A stretch of DNA of 64,000 nucleotides, taken from an uncultured Bacteroidales bacterium (GTDB lineage Bacteria; Bacteroidota; Bacteroidia; Bacteroidales; Muribaculaceae). Below the pieces are notes generated by a model, which worked only from the letters and a program-made list of their open reading frames with translations, was not told where the DNA came from and made no database searches. Location: contig CANSAP010000008.1 of assembly GCA_947644715.1 (NCBI GenBank), positions 1-64,000 on the forward strand, read 5' to 3'. This document shows positions 51,003 to 58,882 of the stretch, piece by piece. Numbering within the stretch: position 1 is the stretch's first letter; each line of letters starts with the position of its first letter. Made by a program: the position numbers and the translations under genes.

Positions 51003-51779
51003 TCAATTCAGCTCGGCATCCCCCTGCTCACACACGGCCTCATCCTGCATCACCTCCCCGTCCGGCTGAGCAGTAGCCGCAGTCATGGCCAAAGCCAAAG
51101 CATGTTGCGAATCAAAGAAGCTCTGGAGCAACTGCCGCAACAAATCCTTGCGATAAGGAATTTCTGACGTGTACAGAATATCAGCGAACGCATGAACCGC
51201 CACATATTCATCCTCCGCACCATGCGCTGCATACAGCTTCACCAACGAAAAGGCTCCATTGATTCTGTTAATCATGCGGGCAAGCAGATTCTGCTGCTCC
51301 ACAGGAGACGAGTATATGCAAGGATAATAGATGCGCACCATCTGCTCCTGCGTATCCATCATCCTGAAGTATCCTCCCTGAAAATGAAAGAAGATGCCTT
51401 GTTCATCCCTCACCGGATCCATCCCCATTTCATGAAGGTCAGCCTCAGCAATCTCGTCGGCCAATAACTCACCATCCTTATCCGTATTGCCGGCATCCGC
51501 ACATACAGGTCGCTTGGCTGCAATTTCCCTGGTTGCGCTCACAAGACGAAGCACCCTCTTGCCAAGAAAGCTCATCCGCATACGTTGCCACGTGGCAATC
51601 AATGCAAACACGAGAGCCGTCACAGCCGCCCCGACTATAATTCCATGAGCCGGATTAGCTCCGACATCCGCCGCCGAAAAAACCAACATGACTGAAACCA
51701 AGGCAAGCGCCCCGGCCAATAAAAGCAACATCAAGCGACTGTCACGACGCGAAATATGTGAAGTAAAAGTGAATTTCAT
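51003..51779 (-). CDS. Two-helix membrane protein with YbjN-like soluble domain, unknown function
   Basis: The 258-residue protein has two adjacent hydrophobic helices (about 16-36 and 45-63). A soluble domain of roughly 190 residues follows, with HEMGMDPVRDEQGIFFHFQG, a pattern weakly like the YbjN or type III chaperone fold (small alpha/beta domain with a FHFQG-like strand). The C-terminus is acidic. Neither identity nor role can be fixed. It lies upstream of bioB on the same strand, separated by a promoter. Confidence 0.6.
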   Translation of the reverse strand: MKFTFTSHISRRDSRLMLLLLAGALALVSVMLVFSAADVGANPAHGIIVGAAVTALVFALIATWQRMRMSFLGKRVLRLVSATREIAAKRPVCADAGNTDKDGELLADEIAEADLHEMGMDPVRDEQGIFFHFQGGYFRMMDTQEQMVRIYYPCIYSSPVEQQNLLARMINRINGAFSLVKLYAAHGAEDEYVAVHAFADILYTSEIPYRKDLLRQLLQSFFDSQHALALAMTAATAQPDGEVMQDEAVCEQGDAELN

Positions 51780-51875
51780 AGCTGTCTAATTTCATGTGAG
51801 TATAATAATTCAACATCCGGAGCTGCCAATGAGTTTAACAATCAGCAGATGGCACACAGAAAAAGTAGCAACACA

Positions 51876-51908
51876 TTTTCACAATTCGCAAAATTTGTTT
51901 AACTTCGC
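51876..51908 (+). promoter_or_regulatory. Promoter for the OPT transporter gene
   Basis: TAACTTCGC (51900-51908) with TTTT at -33 (51876-51879) and a 20-bp spacer. The ATG is 82 bp downstream. Confidence 0.5.
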
Positions 51909-51989
51909 ACTTCAGAAACGCAAGTTCCGATGCTTGCGGTTGAAAGCCTCTAACTACAAATCTAATTTCTCTAAATCACATATTATCTA

Positions 51990-54047
51990 ATGAGCGACAA
52001 CAAGACAAATCCTCCACAGGAGGAGAACCTGATGACCCCGACGGGTCTTCCGGAAAACGCGTTCCGCGAGCTGGGTGCCGACGAAGAGTACACTCCGGTC
52101 CTGCATCCCGTGCGTGAGCAGAAGGAGGTCACGGTCTATTCCGTTGGCATGGGTCTGCTTATGGCCATTGTATTCAGTGCCGCTGCCGCCTACCTTGGTC
52201 TGAAAGTAGGTCAGGTGTTTGAGGCCGCAATCCCGATTTCAATCATTGCCGTAGGTCTGTCGGGCGCCCTGAAAAAGCAGGGAGCTCTGGGGCAAAACGT
52301 TATCATCCAGAGCATCGGCGCATGTTCTGGTGTAATCGTGGCAGGTGCGATATTCACTCTGCCCGCCCTCTACATTCTCCAGGCAAAATACCCGGAAATC
52401 ACCGTAAACTTCTTCCAGATTTTCCTCAGCTCGCTCTTCGGCGGCATTTTGGGTATCCTCTTCTTCATCCCCTTCAGAAAATACTTCGTGAAGGACATGC
52501 ATGGCAAATACCCCTTCCCTGAAGCCACAGCAACCACTCAGGTGCTCGTCAGCAGCGAAAGCTCCAAAGGAGCCGGAGGTCAGGCCAAAACCCTTGTTAT
52601 CGCCTCTCTTATCGGTGGTCTCTATGACTACATCGTAGCCACATTCGGATGGTGGGCAGAGACTGTCACCACCACCGCCACCTCCTGGGGTGCGACGATT
52701 GCTGAAAAGAGCAAAATGGTGCTCTCCTGCAACACAGGCGCCGCACTCCTCGGTCTCGGCTACATCGTAGGTCTCAAATATGCTTTCGTTATCTTCGCTG
52801 GTTCAATCTTCGTATGGTGGATTGTTGTGCCCCTGCTTGGCGAATACTCCACAATGGGACTGCTCGACCTCAATTCGATGGACGCTCAGACCATTTTCGC
52901 ATCCAAAGCGCGCATGATGGGTATCGGCGGTATCGCCATGGCCGGCGTTATCGGCATCGTGAAATCATGGCCCATTATCCGTCAGGCCGTCGGTCTTGCC
53001 GGTCGTGAATTCAAAGGTGGAGCTGCCACTGAAAAGCCCCATCGCTGGCAGCTCGACATCTCAATGAAGCAGGTTGTGTTCTTTATTGCCCTCGCCTGCA
53101 TCGCAGTGCTGCTCTTCTTCTGGTTCGGCGTAATCAGCACCTTCTGGCAGGCACTCGTCGCTTGGATTGTAGTCATAATGATTGCATTCCTCTTCACCAC
53201 TGTTGCAGCCAACGCAATCGCCATTGTGGGCTCCAACCCGGTGAGCGGCATGACTCTGATGACCCTCATTATTGCCTCTGCAATATTTGTGGCTATCGGC
53301 CTGAGCGGCACCAGCGGCATCGTTGCCTCCATGGTAATCGGTGGTGTTGTCTGCACAGCTCTCTCCATGGCCGGCGGCTTCGTGACCGACCTGAAAATCG
53401 GCTACTGGCTTGGCTCCACGCCCCGCAAACAGGAGACTTGGAAATTCCTCGGCACCCTCGTGTCAGCAGCCACAGTTGGCGGCGTAATCATGGTGCTCAA
53501 CAAGGTGTATGGCTTCTCAGGCCCCGATGCACTCGTGGCTCCGCAGGCTAACGCTATGGCAGCCGTTATCGAGCCGCTCATGATGGGTGGCGACACTCCC
53601 TGGATTCTCTACATCTCCGGTGCAGTGCTGGCTCTGCTTCTTAACTGGCTCGGGGTGCCTGCCCTTGCATTCTGCCTTGGCATGTTCATTCCCCTCCCCC
53701 TCAACACTCCGATGCTCGTGGGTGGCGCTCTTGCATATTTCGTGCAGAAGTCAAGCAAGAACAAGGAGGTCAGCGCAGCCCGCTACGACCGAGGCACACT
53801 CATCTCCTCCGGCCTCATCGCCGGCGGCGCTCTATTCGGCGTCTTTGCTGCCCTGACTGCTTTCTTCAAAGGGTCTGACCCCAACGGAGCCATGTATCGC
53901 TTCATCACCTCAATCAGCCCCGAGGGTGTATTCTCCGGCTTTGGAGATGCCTTCATCGCTGACTTCACTCAGGTGGCCGGCTTGGTTATGTACGCCCTGC
54001 TGATTGCCTACGTCTACATCGACTCCAAACGTGCGAAAGCTCTTTAA
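51990..54047 (+). CDS. OPT-family oligopeptide transporter
   Basis: This 685-residue inner-membrane carrier has about 14-16 hydrophobic helices, a short hydrophilic N-terminus, and the family signature region GKYPFPEATATTQVL. OPT proteins import peptides or metal-chelate complexes with protons. The prokaryotic group is poorly characterised; peptide uptake would fit the DPP-IV-like peptidase at 7145, but the genes are far apart. The stop codon is followed within 2 bp by a solitary repeat-end motif and then by a terminator. Confidence 0.9.
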   Translation: MSDNKTNPPQEENLMTPTGLPENAFRELGADEEYTPVLHPVREQKEVTVYSVGMGLLMAIVFSAAAAYLGLKVGQVFEAAIPISIIAVGLSGALKKQGALGQNVIIQSIGACSGVIVAGAIFTLPALYILQAKYPEITVNFFQIFLSSLFGGILGILFFIPFRKYFVKDMHGKYPFPEATATTQVLVSSESSKGAGGQAKTLVIASLIGGLYDYIVATFGWWAETVTTTATSWGATIAEKSKMVLSCNTGAALLGLGYIVGLKYAFVIFAGSIFVWWIVVPLLGEYSTMGLLDLNSMDAQTIFASKARMMGIGGIAMAGVIGIVKSWPIIRQAVGLAGREFKGGAATEKPHRWQLDISMKQVVFFIALACIAVLLFFWFGVISTFWQALVAWIVVIMIAFLFTTVAANAIAIVGSNPVSGMTLMTLIIASAIFVAIGLSGTSGIVASMVIGGVVCTALSMAGGFVTDLKIGYWLGSTPRKQETWKFLGTLVSAATVGGVIMVLNKVYGFSGPDALVAPQANAMAAVIEPLMMGGDTPWILYISGAVLALLLNWLGVPALAFCLGMFIPLPLNTPMLVGGALAYFVQKSSKNKEVSAARYDRGTLISSGLIAGGALFGVFAALTAFFKGSDPNGAMYRFITSISPEGVFSGFGDAFIADFTQVAGLVMYALLIAYVYIDSKRAKAL

Positions 54048-54048
54048 G

Positions 54049-54068
54049 AGAGTGTGTCTAAAAATATA
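54049..54068. repeat. Solitary AGAGTGTGTCTAAAAATATA end motif
   Basis: Twenty bases identical to the left end of the 55507 element follow directly after the OPT stop codon. The identity then stops. No inverted partner is present; a hairpin follows at 54074. Confidence 0.65.
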
Positions 54069-54073
54069 ACGCA

Positions 54074-54110
54074 GAAAAGGAGATAAGCCGGCATGGCTCG
54101 TCTCCTTTTC
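54074..54110. terminator. Terminator between the OPT and malic enzyme genes
   Basis: GAAAAGGAGA (54074-54083) pairs perfectly with TCTCCTTTTC (54101-54110), with an inner GAGCC/GGCT-like partial stem, followed by TACTTTATTC. It lies between convergent genes. Confidence 0.7.
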
Positions 54111-54151
54111 TACTTTATTCTATGTGATACAAATTGCCTGCCCTAAACCAA

Positions 54152-55474
54152 TCAGCAAGAGCAACACTTTTTGTTTCCGGCCACACAATGAAAGACCTCA
54201 TTCTCATGGTGCATCATTTCCTCCAGATGCTTGGCATAGGCGGCCATATCCTTAATCGGATTGCGGGCTACGCCACTTGCTTCAGCCGCTTTGGCTACGG
54301 CGGGAGCTACATATGTCAGAAGACGCGGGTCGAAAGGTGTCGGCAATATATAGAGCGGCCCGTAGCTCAAATCCTTGCGACCGTAAGCCTCTTTGACACG
54401 CTCCGGGACAGGCTGCTTGGCCAAATCCGCAATTGCTCTTACAGCGGCATGCTTCATGTCCTCATTAATGTCAGTGGCATGACAATCAAGCGCTCCACGG
54501 AAAATGTAAGGAAAACCGAGAAGGTTATTAAGCTGATTCGGCAGGTCGGAACGACCGGTAGCAAAAATCAGATCCGGACGGGAAGCGGTTGCCAGGTCAT
54601 AAGAAATCTCAGGGTCAGGATTAGCCAGTGCAAACACGATAGGATTCTCTGCCATTGACTTCAGCATCTCCGGAGTCAACACATCAGCCACAGAAAGGCC
54701 AAGGAACACATCGGCATCAACCATGGCCTCAGCCAGTTCCCGAATTTCTCGCTCCGTGGCAAACTCCAGCTTCTGCGGATTCAGACCTCCTCGGCTGCGC
54801 GTAATCACACCCTTGGAGTCGCACATGACAATATTCTCACGCTTCATGCCCAGGCTTATCAGCAGTCGGGTGCAGGCTACGGCAGCCGCCCCGGCACCAT
54901 TCACCACCATGCGGACATTCCCTATCTCCTTACCCTGCAATTCAAGCGCGTTCAGCATCCCGGCAGCCACGATAATGGCCGTGCCATGCTGGTCGTCATG
55001 CATCACAGGTATATCACACTCCTTCTTGAGGCGCTCCTCAATCTCAAAGCACTCCAGAGCCTTGATATCTTCAAGATTGATGCCACCAAAGGTGGGAGAC
55101 ATTGCCTTGACCGCCTTCACGAATTCATCGACATCAGTTGTGTCAAGCTCTATATCAAAAGCATTGATGCCGGCAAACACCTTGAAAAGGAATGCCTTGC
55201 CCTCCATAACGGGCTTAGAGGCAGAGGCCCCGATATTACCCAGGCCGAGCACAGCCGTACCATTACTGATTACAGCCACCAGATTACCTTTGCCTGTGTA
55301 TTTCCAGACATTCTCTTCTTTCTCGCGAATAGCCTCACAAGGGAATGCCACACCGGGTGAATATGCCAACGAAAGGTCATAAGAGGTTGCGTAAGCCTTC
55401 GACGGCAGCACATCTATCTTGCCCGGAGTCGGGTACTCATGATAATGTAATGCTTCTTCTTCAGTGATTTTCAT
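54152..55474 (-). CDS. NAD(P)-dependent malic enzyme, short form
   Basis: Malic enzyme converts malate to pyruvate and CO2. The 440-residue protein has the catalytic region YSPGVAFPCEAI, the metal-binding HDDQHGTAIIVAAG and the Rossmann segment VVNGAGAAAVAC. It ends after about 440 residues, whereas MaeB-type enzymes of many Bacteroidetes are near 760 residues with a C-terminal phosphotransacetylase-like domain. That domain is absent here. The last residues are NKKCCSC, a Cys cluster not usual in the family. The palindromic element at 55507 lies 32 bp upstream of the start. Confidence 0.9.
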   Translation of the reverse strand: MKITEEEALHYHEYPTPGKIDVLPSKAYATSYDLSLAYSPGVAFPCEAIREKEENVWKYTGKGNLVAVISNGTAVLGLGNIGASASKPVMEGKAFLFKVFAGINAFDIELDTTDVDEFVKAVKAMSPTFGGINLEDIKALECFEIEERLKKECDIPVMHDDQHGTAIIVAAGMLNALELQGKEIGNVRMVVNGAGAAAVACTRLLISLGMKRENIVMCDSKGVITRSRGGLNPQKLEFATEREIRELAEAMVDADVFLGLSVADVLTPEMLKSMAENPIVFALANPDPEISYDLATASRPDLIFATGRSDLPNQLNNLLGFPYIFRGALDCHATDINEDMKHAAVRAIADLAKQPVPERVKEAYGRKDLSYGPLYILPTPFDPRLLTYVAPAVAKAAEASGVARNPIKDMAAYAKHLEEMMHHENEVFHCVAGNKKCCSC

Positions 55475-55506
55475 AATTTATGTTGTGTGCTATAATTAAT
55501 GGGTTC

Positions 55507-55820
55507 TAAGAGTGTGTCTAAAAATATATGTTAAGACTGAGGCGGCTGATTTTTAGGAAAATAGCATCTAAGGTGAGGGAGCATAGCGGGCTATGTGACC
55601 GAGCCGCCGATGCTATTTTACAAAAAGCAGCCGGACAATGTTTCCGGAAGCCCTTTGTATTCCTCAAGTGTGCTAAAAATAAATGTTCCGTCCCGCATCT
55701 TTAAGCGTCTTCAGCCCTTTGGTTCGGTCACATAGCCCGCTATGCTCCCTCACCTGCATGGCTGAAGCCATCTTAAAGCTGCGGCCTCAGTCTTAACATA
55801 TATTTTTAGACACACTCTTA
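55507..55820. repeat. 314-bp palindromic element, TAAGAGTGTG-ended family, copy 2
   Basis: The 37-bp ends (55507-55543 and 55784-55820) are perfect inverted repeats. Inside lie two identical 31-bp cores in opposite orientation: GGTGAGGGAGCATAGCGGGC... at 55572-55602 and its exact reverse complement at 55724-55754. The left core is enclosed in its own hairpin (AAATAGCATC/GATGCTATTT), absent from copy 1 at 31323. The rest is nearly identical to copy 1. There is no reading frame. The 422-bp gap 55475-55896 holds only this element and the promoter at 55847-55879. Confidence 0.9.
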
Positions 55821-55846
55821 GAGTAAACTCTTTTATAGGGGGGAAT

Positions 55847-55879
55847 GTTGCATATCAGGGCAAATTTTTGTAATTTTGC
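55847..55879 (+). promoter_or_regulatory. Promoter for the Yip1-smpB-purF operon
   Basis: TAATTTTGC (55871-55879), with GTTG at -33 (55847-55850) and a 20-bp spacer. The ATG at 55897 is 18 bp downstream. It lies outside the palindromic element, 26 bp from its end. Confidence 0.6.
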
Positions 55880-55896
55880 ACCCTAATTTTCCCGAC

Positions 55897-56511
55897 ATGA
55901 ACACTGCCTCCCCCGATACCCACTCAGAAAGCTCCGTGACCGGCGACGGCGGCCACGTTCATCCCTTTTGGCGTTTCCTCTATCTGCTCGTTGCACCCGT
56001 GCGCGGATGGAAACGCATCAAGAATGCACGATATTCCCCCGAATACTTTGCCCGCAGTCTCTTCTTCCCTCTCTTGGCTTTCATGTCAGCGGCAAGCTTT
56101 ATGGCTATGCTCTATTGCGACGAAGCAACCCTCGCCCACACCCTCCAGACAGCAATTTGCCTTTTCGTGGCAGGCTTCGCTGGCTACTATGCAGTCGTAG
56201 TGTTGGCTCGCACTTTCCTTCCCATAGCAGCACGAATAAAGATTGACTCCCGCTTCGGCAAAGTCTACGTAATGACCTGCATGAGTGTGCTGGCCTTGGC
56301 TATCAGCATCTATGAACTGGTGCCAGGCATAGGAATGCTGTTTCTTGTAGCGCCAATCTATGCCGCCTATCTCATGGTCAAGGGGGTGAGATACCTCAGA
56401 GTACCCGACCAGGAGGTTAACCCCACCGCCATCCTGATGACACTCCTGCAACTCGGCACCCCCATGGCAATCTATTTCATGCTCGAACTCCTCATGCCCT
56501 CTGCGGCTTAA
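55897..56511 (+). CDS. Yip1-like integral membrane protein
   Basis: The 204-residue protein (ATG at 55897; an upstream TTG at 55876 is less likely) has a short hydrophilic N-terminus with [19 protein letters not shown], a typical start of bacterial Yip1-domain proteins, then five hydrophobic helices. The function of bacterial Yip1 proteins is unknown. It is the first gene of an apparent operon with smpB (14 bp) and purF. Confidence 0.72.
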   Translation: MNTASPDTHSESSVTGDGGHVHPFWRFLYLLVAPVRGWKRIKNARYSPEYFARSLFFPLLAFMSAASFMAMLYCDEATLAHTLQTAICLFVAGFAGYYAVVVLARTFLPIAARIKIDSRFGKVYVMTCMSVLALAISIYELVPGIGMLFLVAPIYAAYLMVKGVRYLRVPDQEVNPTAILMTLLQLGTPMAIYFMLELLMPSAA

Positions 56512-56525
56512 AAAACTCATTGGTT

Positions 56526-56981
56526 ATGGCTCAACAGCAAATCAACATAAAGAACCGTCGCGCTACTTTCGACTACGAAATTACCGACACATTCACCGCC
56601 GGCATTGTCCTGACAGGCACTGAGATCAAATCCATCCGTCAGGGTAAGGCCTCACTCGTCGACACCTATTGCGTCATCGACAACGGCGAGGTGTGGGCCA
56701 AGAATACATATATTGCAGAGTATTTCTATGGCTCCTACAACAACCACTCGGCACGCCGCGACCGCAAGCTGCTGCTTACACGCAAGGAAATATCAAAGCT
56801 GATTAAGGCCTCCTCCGACCCCGGCTACACGATTGTGCCTCTTCGCATATTCATCTCCGAACGTGGCCTCGCAAAAATGGTTATAGGCGTGGCTCGAGGC
56901 AAGAAGAGCTACGACAAGCGCCAGTCCCTGCGCGAAAAGGATGACCGTCGCGCAATGGAACGCGTAATCAAGAACAAATAA
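56526..56981 (+). CDS. smpB: SsrA-binding protein
   Basis: SmpB brings tmRNA to stalled ribosomes. The 151-residue protein has the beta-barrel core ([40 protein letters not shown]) and the basic C-terminal tail ([20 protein letters not shown]) that enters the mRNA channel. The ATG at 56526 gives [12 protein letters not shown]; the TTG at 56520 is not needed. The tmRNA gene is not visible in the window. Confidence 0.95.
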   Translation: MAQQQINIKNRRATFDYEITDTFTAGIVLTGTEIKSIRQGKASLVDTYCVIDNGEVWAKNTYIAEYFYGSYNNHSARRDRKLLLTRKEISKLIKASSDPGYTIVPLRIFISERGLAKMVIGVARGKKSYDKRQSLREKDDRRAMERVIKNK

Positions 56982-57013
56982 TTCAGTCACTTCTCTCCCT
57001 TCAATCCCTCTAT

Positions 57014-58882
57014 ATGGAACTCATCAAGCATGAATGCGGCATCGCTATGGTGCGCCTGCTAAAACCGCTCAGCTATTACAAAGAGAAGTATGGCACAGAG
57101 CTGTATGGACTCAACAAGCTGTACCTGCTCATGGAAAAAGAGCACAACCGAGGTCAGGAAGGAGCCGGAATAGGCTGTGTCAAGATGGACACGCCTCCCG
57201 GCTCCGAATATATTTTCCGCGAACGTGCAGAGGGATCCGGTGCAATTCAGGAAATTTTCGGAAACGTACACCGGGCTATCGACAACGCCCGCAAGCTTGG
57301 TGAGGCGGAACCGTTTGTAGGTGAGGTCTATATGGGACACCTCCGTTACTCCACCACCGGACGCAGCGGCCTGAGCTATGTCCACCCCTTCATGCGGCGC
57401 AACAACTGGAGTGCACGCAACATGCTTCTGTGTGGCAACTTCAACATGACGAATGTCGACGAAATCTTCAATCAGATTACAGCCACCGGACAACACCCCC
57501 GCCTCTATGCCGACACCTTCCTGCTGCTTGAGCAACTCGGCCACGCGCTTGACCGTGAGAATGAACGCTTGTTTGCCATTCATCATGCAGCCGGTGAAAC
57601 CGGAATGACATTGGCCACATCCATTGCCCGCGAGCTGAACACGGCCAACATGCTTCGCCGATGCGCTCCGACATGGGATGGAGGCTACGTTATCTGCTCC
57701 ATCATCGGCAACGGTGACATGCTTGCAATGCGCGACCCGCGTGGAATTCGTCCGGCATTCTATTATGCCGACGACGAGGTGGTGGTCGTAGCCTCCGAAC
57801 GTCCGGTGATTCAGACGGCATTCGATCTTCCGGTAGCTGCAGTCAAGGAGCTTGCCCCCGGCTCTGCGATAATCGTAGACCGCGACAGCACCTGGCGCAT
57901 TGAGCAGATTCTGCCGCCTCTCGAGAATCAACGCTGCTCTTTTGAACGCATATACTTTTCTCGTGGCTCTGACGCCGACATCTATAAAGAAAGGAAAGAA
58001 CTGGGCAGACTGCTCGGTCCAAAAGTGCGCGAAGCCCTTGACGACGACCTCGACAACTCCGTATTCTCATTTATTCCCAACACGGCCGAGGTGGCGTTCT
58101 TTGGTCTCGTGGAAGGATTGGAAGACTATCTAATCAGCAAAAAGATTACTGACATACAAAGCCTTGAAGCCTCAGGCCGTTTGGACAGGGAACATCTCGA
58201 GGCTATCCTGAGCCGCCGCATCCGCCGCGAAAAAATTGCGATTAAAGACATCAAGCTGCGCACCTTTATAGCCGAAGGTGAGAGCCGAAATGACTTGGCC
58301 TCGCATGTATATGATGTAACCTACGGCTGTGTCCGCTCAGACGTCGACAATCTCGTGGCCATCGACGACTCCATCGTGCGTGGCACAACGCTACGCCAGA
58401 GCATCATCCGCATTCTCGACCGACTTCGCCCCCGCAAGATAGTAATCGTCAGCAGTGCTCCTCAGGTGCGCTATCCTGACTGCTACGGCATCGACATGAG
58501 TCGCATGGGAGAGTTCATAGCCTTCCGCGCCGCCATCGAACTGCTTAAGCAGCGAGGCATGTCAGAGCGTATAGACGAGGTTTACAAGCTGTGCAAAGCT
58601 CAGGAGAACCTTCCCAAAGAGGAGGTCGTGAATCATGTGAAAAAGATTTACGAACCCTTCACCGATGAGGAAATCTCCGATAAGATTGCTCAAATGCTCA
58701 CTCCGGAAGGAACCCGCGCACAAGTAAAAATTGTTTACCAGACCCTTGAGGGGCTGCACCGGGCCATCCCCAATCACCCCGGAGACTGGTATTTCTCAGG
58801 CAATTATCCCACTCCCGGCGGCAACCGCCTTGTGAACCATGCCTTTATTAACTACTACGAAGGACGCAGTGAAGCACGCTGA
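57014..58882 (+). CDS. purF: Amidophosphoribosyltransferase, canonical PurF
   Basis: PurF makes phosphoribosylamine from PRPP and glutamine, the first step of purine synthesis. The 622-residue protein keeps the nucleophile Cys8 after a short propeptide (MELIKHE-CGIAMV), GHLRYSTTGRSGLS and GNFNMTNV of the glutamine site, and the PRPP loop DDSIVRGT (451-458). It is about 110 residues longer than E. coli PurF, with an insertion before the PRPP loop and a longer C-terminus. The Cys-less paralogue lies at 3630-5036. It follows smpB by 32 bp and overlaps the U32 peptidase gene. Confidence 0.92.
   Translation: MELIKHECGIAMVRLLKPLSYYKEKYGTELYGLNKLYLLMEKEHNRGQEGAGIGCVKMDTPPGSEYIFRERAEGSGAIQEIFGNVHRAIDNARKLGEAEPFVGEVYMGHLRYSTTGRSGLSYVHPFMRRNNWSARNMLLCGNFNMTNVDEIFNQITATGQHPRLYADTFLLLEQLGHALDRENERLFAIHHAAGETGMTLATSIARELNTANMLRRCAPTWDGGYVICSIIGNGDMLAMRDPRGIRPAFYYADDEVVVVASERPVIQTAFDLPVAAVKELAPGSAIIVDRDSTWRIEQILPPLENQRCSFERIYFSRGSDADIYKERKELGRLLGPKVREALDDDLDNSVFSFIPNTAEVAFFGLVEGLEDYLISKKITDIQSLEASGRLDREHLEAILSRRIRREKIAIKDIKLRTFIAEGESRNDLASHVYDVTYGCVRSDVDNLVAIDDSIVRGTTLRQSIIRILDRLRPRKIVIVSSAPQVRYPDCYGIDMSRMGEFIAFRAAIELLKQRGMSERIDEVYKLCKAQENLPKEEVVNHVKKIYEPFTDEEISDKIAQMLTPEGTRAQVKIVYQTLEGLHRAIPNHPGDWYFSGNYPTPGGNRLVNHAFINYYEGRSEAR

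Noticed and set aside
51003-51779. Assigning the two-helix protein firmly to the YbjN family
   Set aside because: The similarity is a vague pattern around one strand; it is left as unknown.
54134-54658. A 174-residue open frame antisense to the malic enzyme 3-prime end
   Set aside because: It overlaps a clear catalytic gene and its composition looks like a shadow translation.
55507-55820. Invertible promoter (phase-variation switch)
   Set aside because: The perfect inverted ends allow it, but no consensus promoter lies inside, no invertase is nearby, and the promoter for the flanking operon is outside. I kept it as a repeat element, with inversion as a test.
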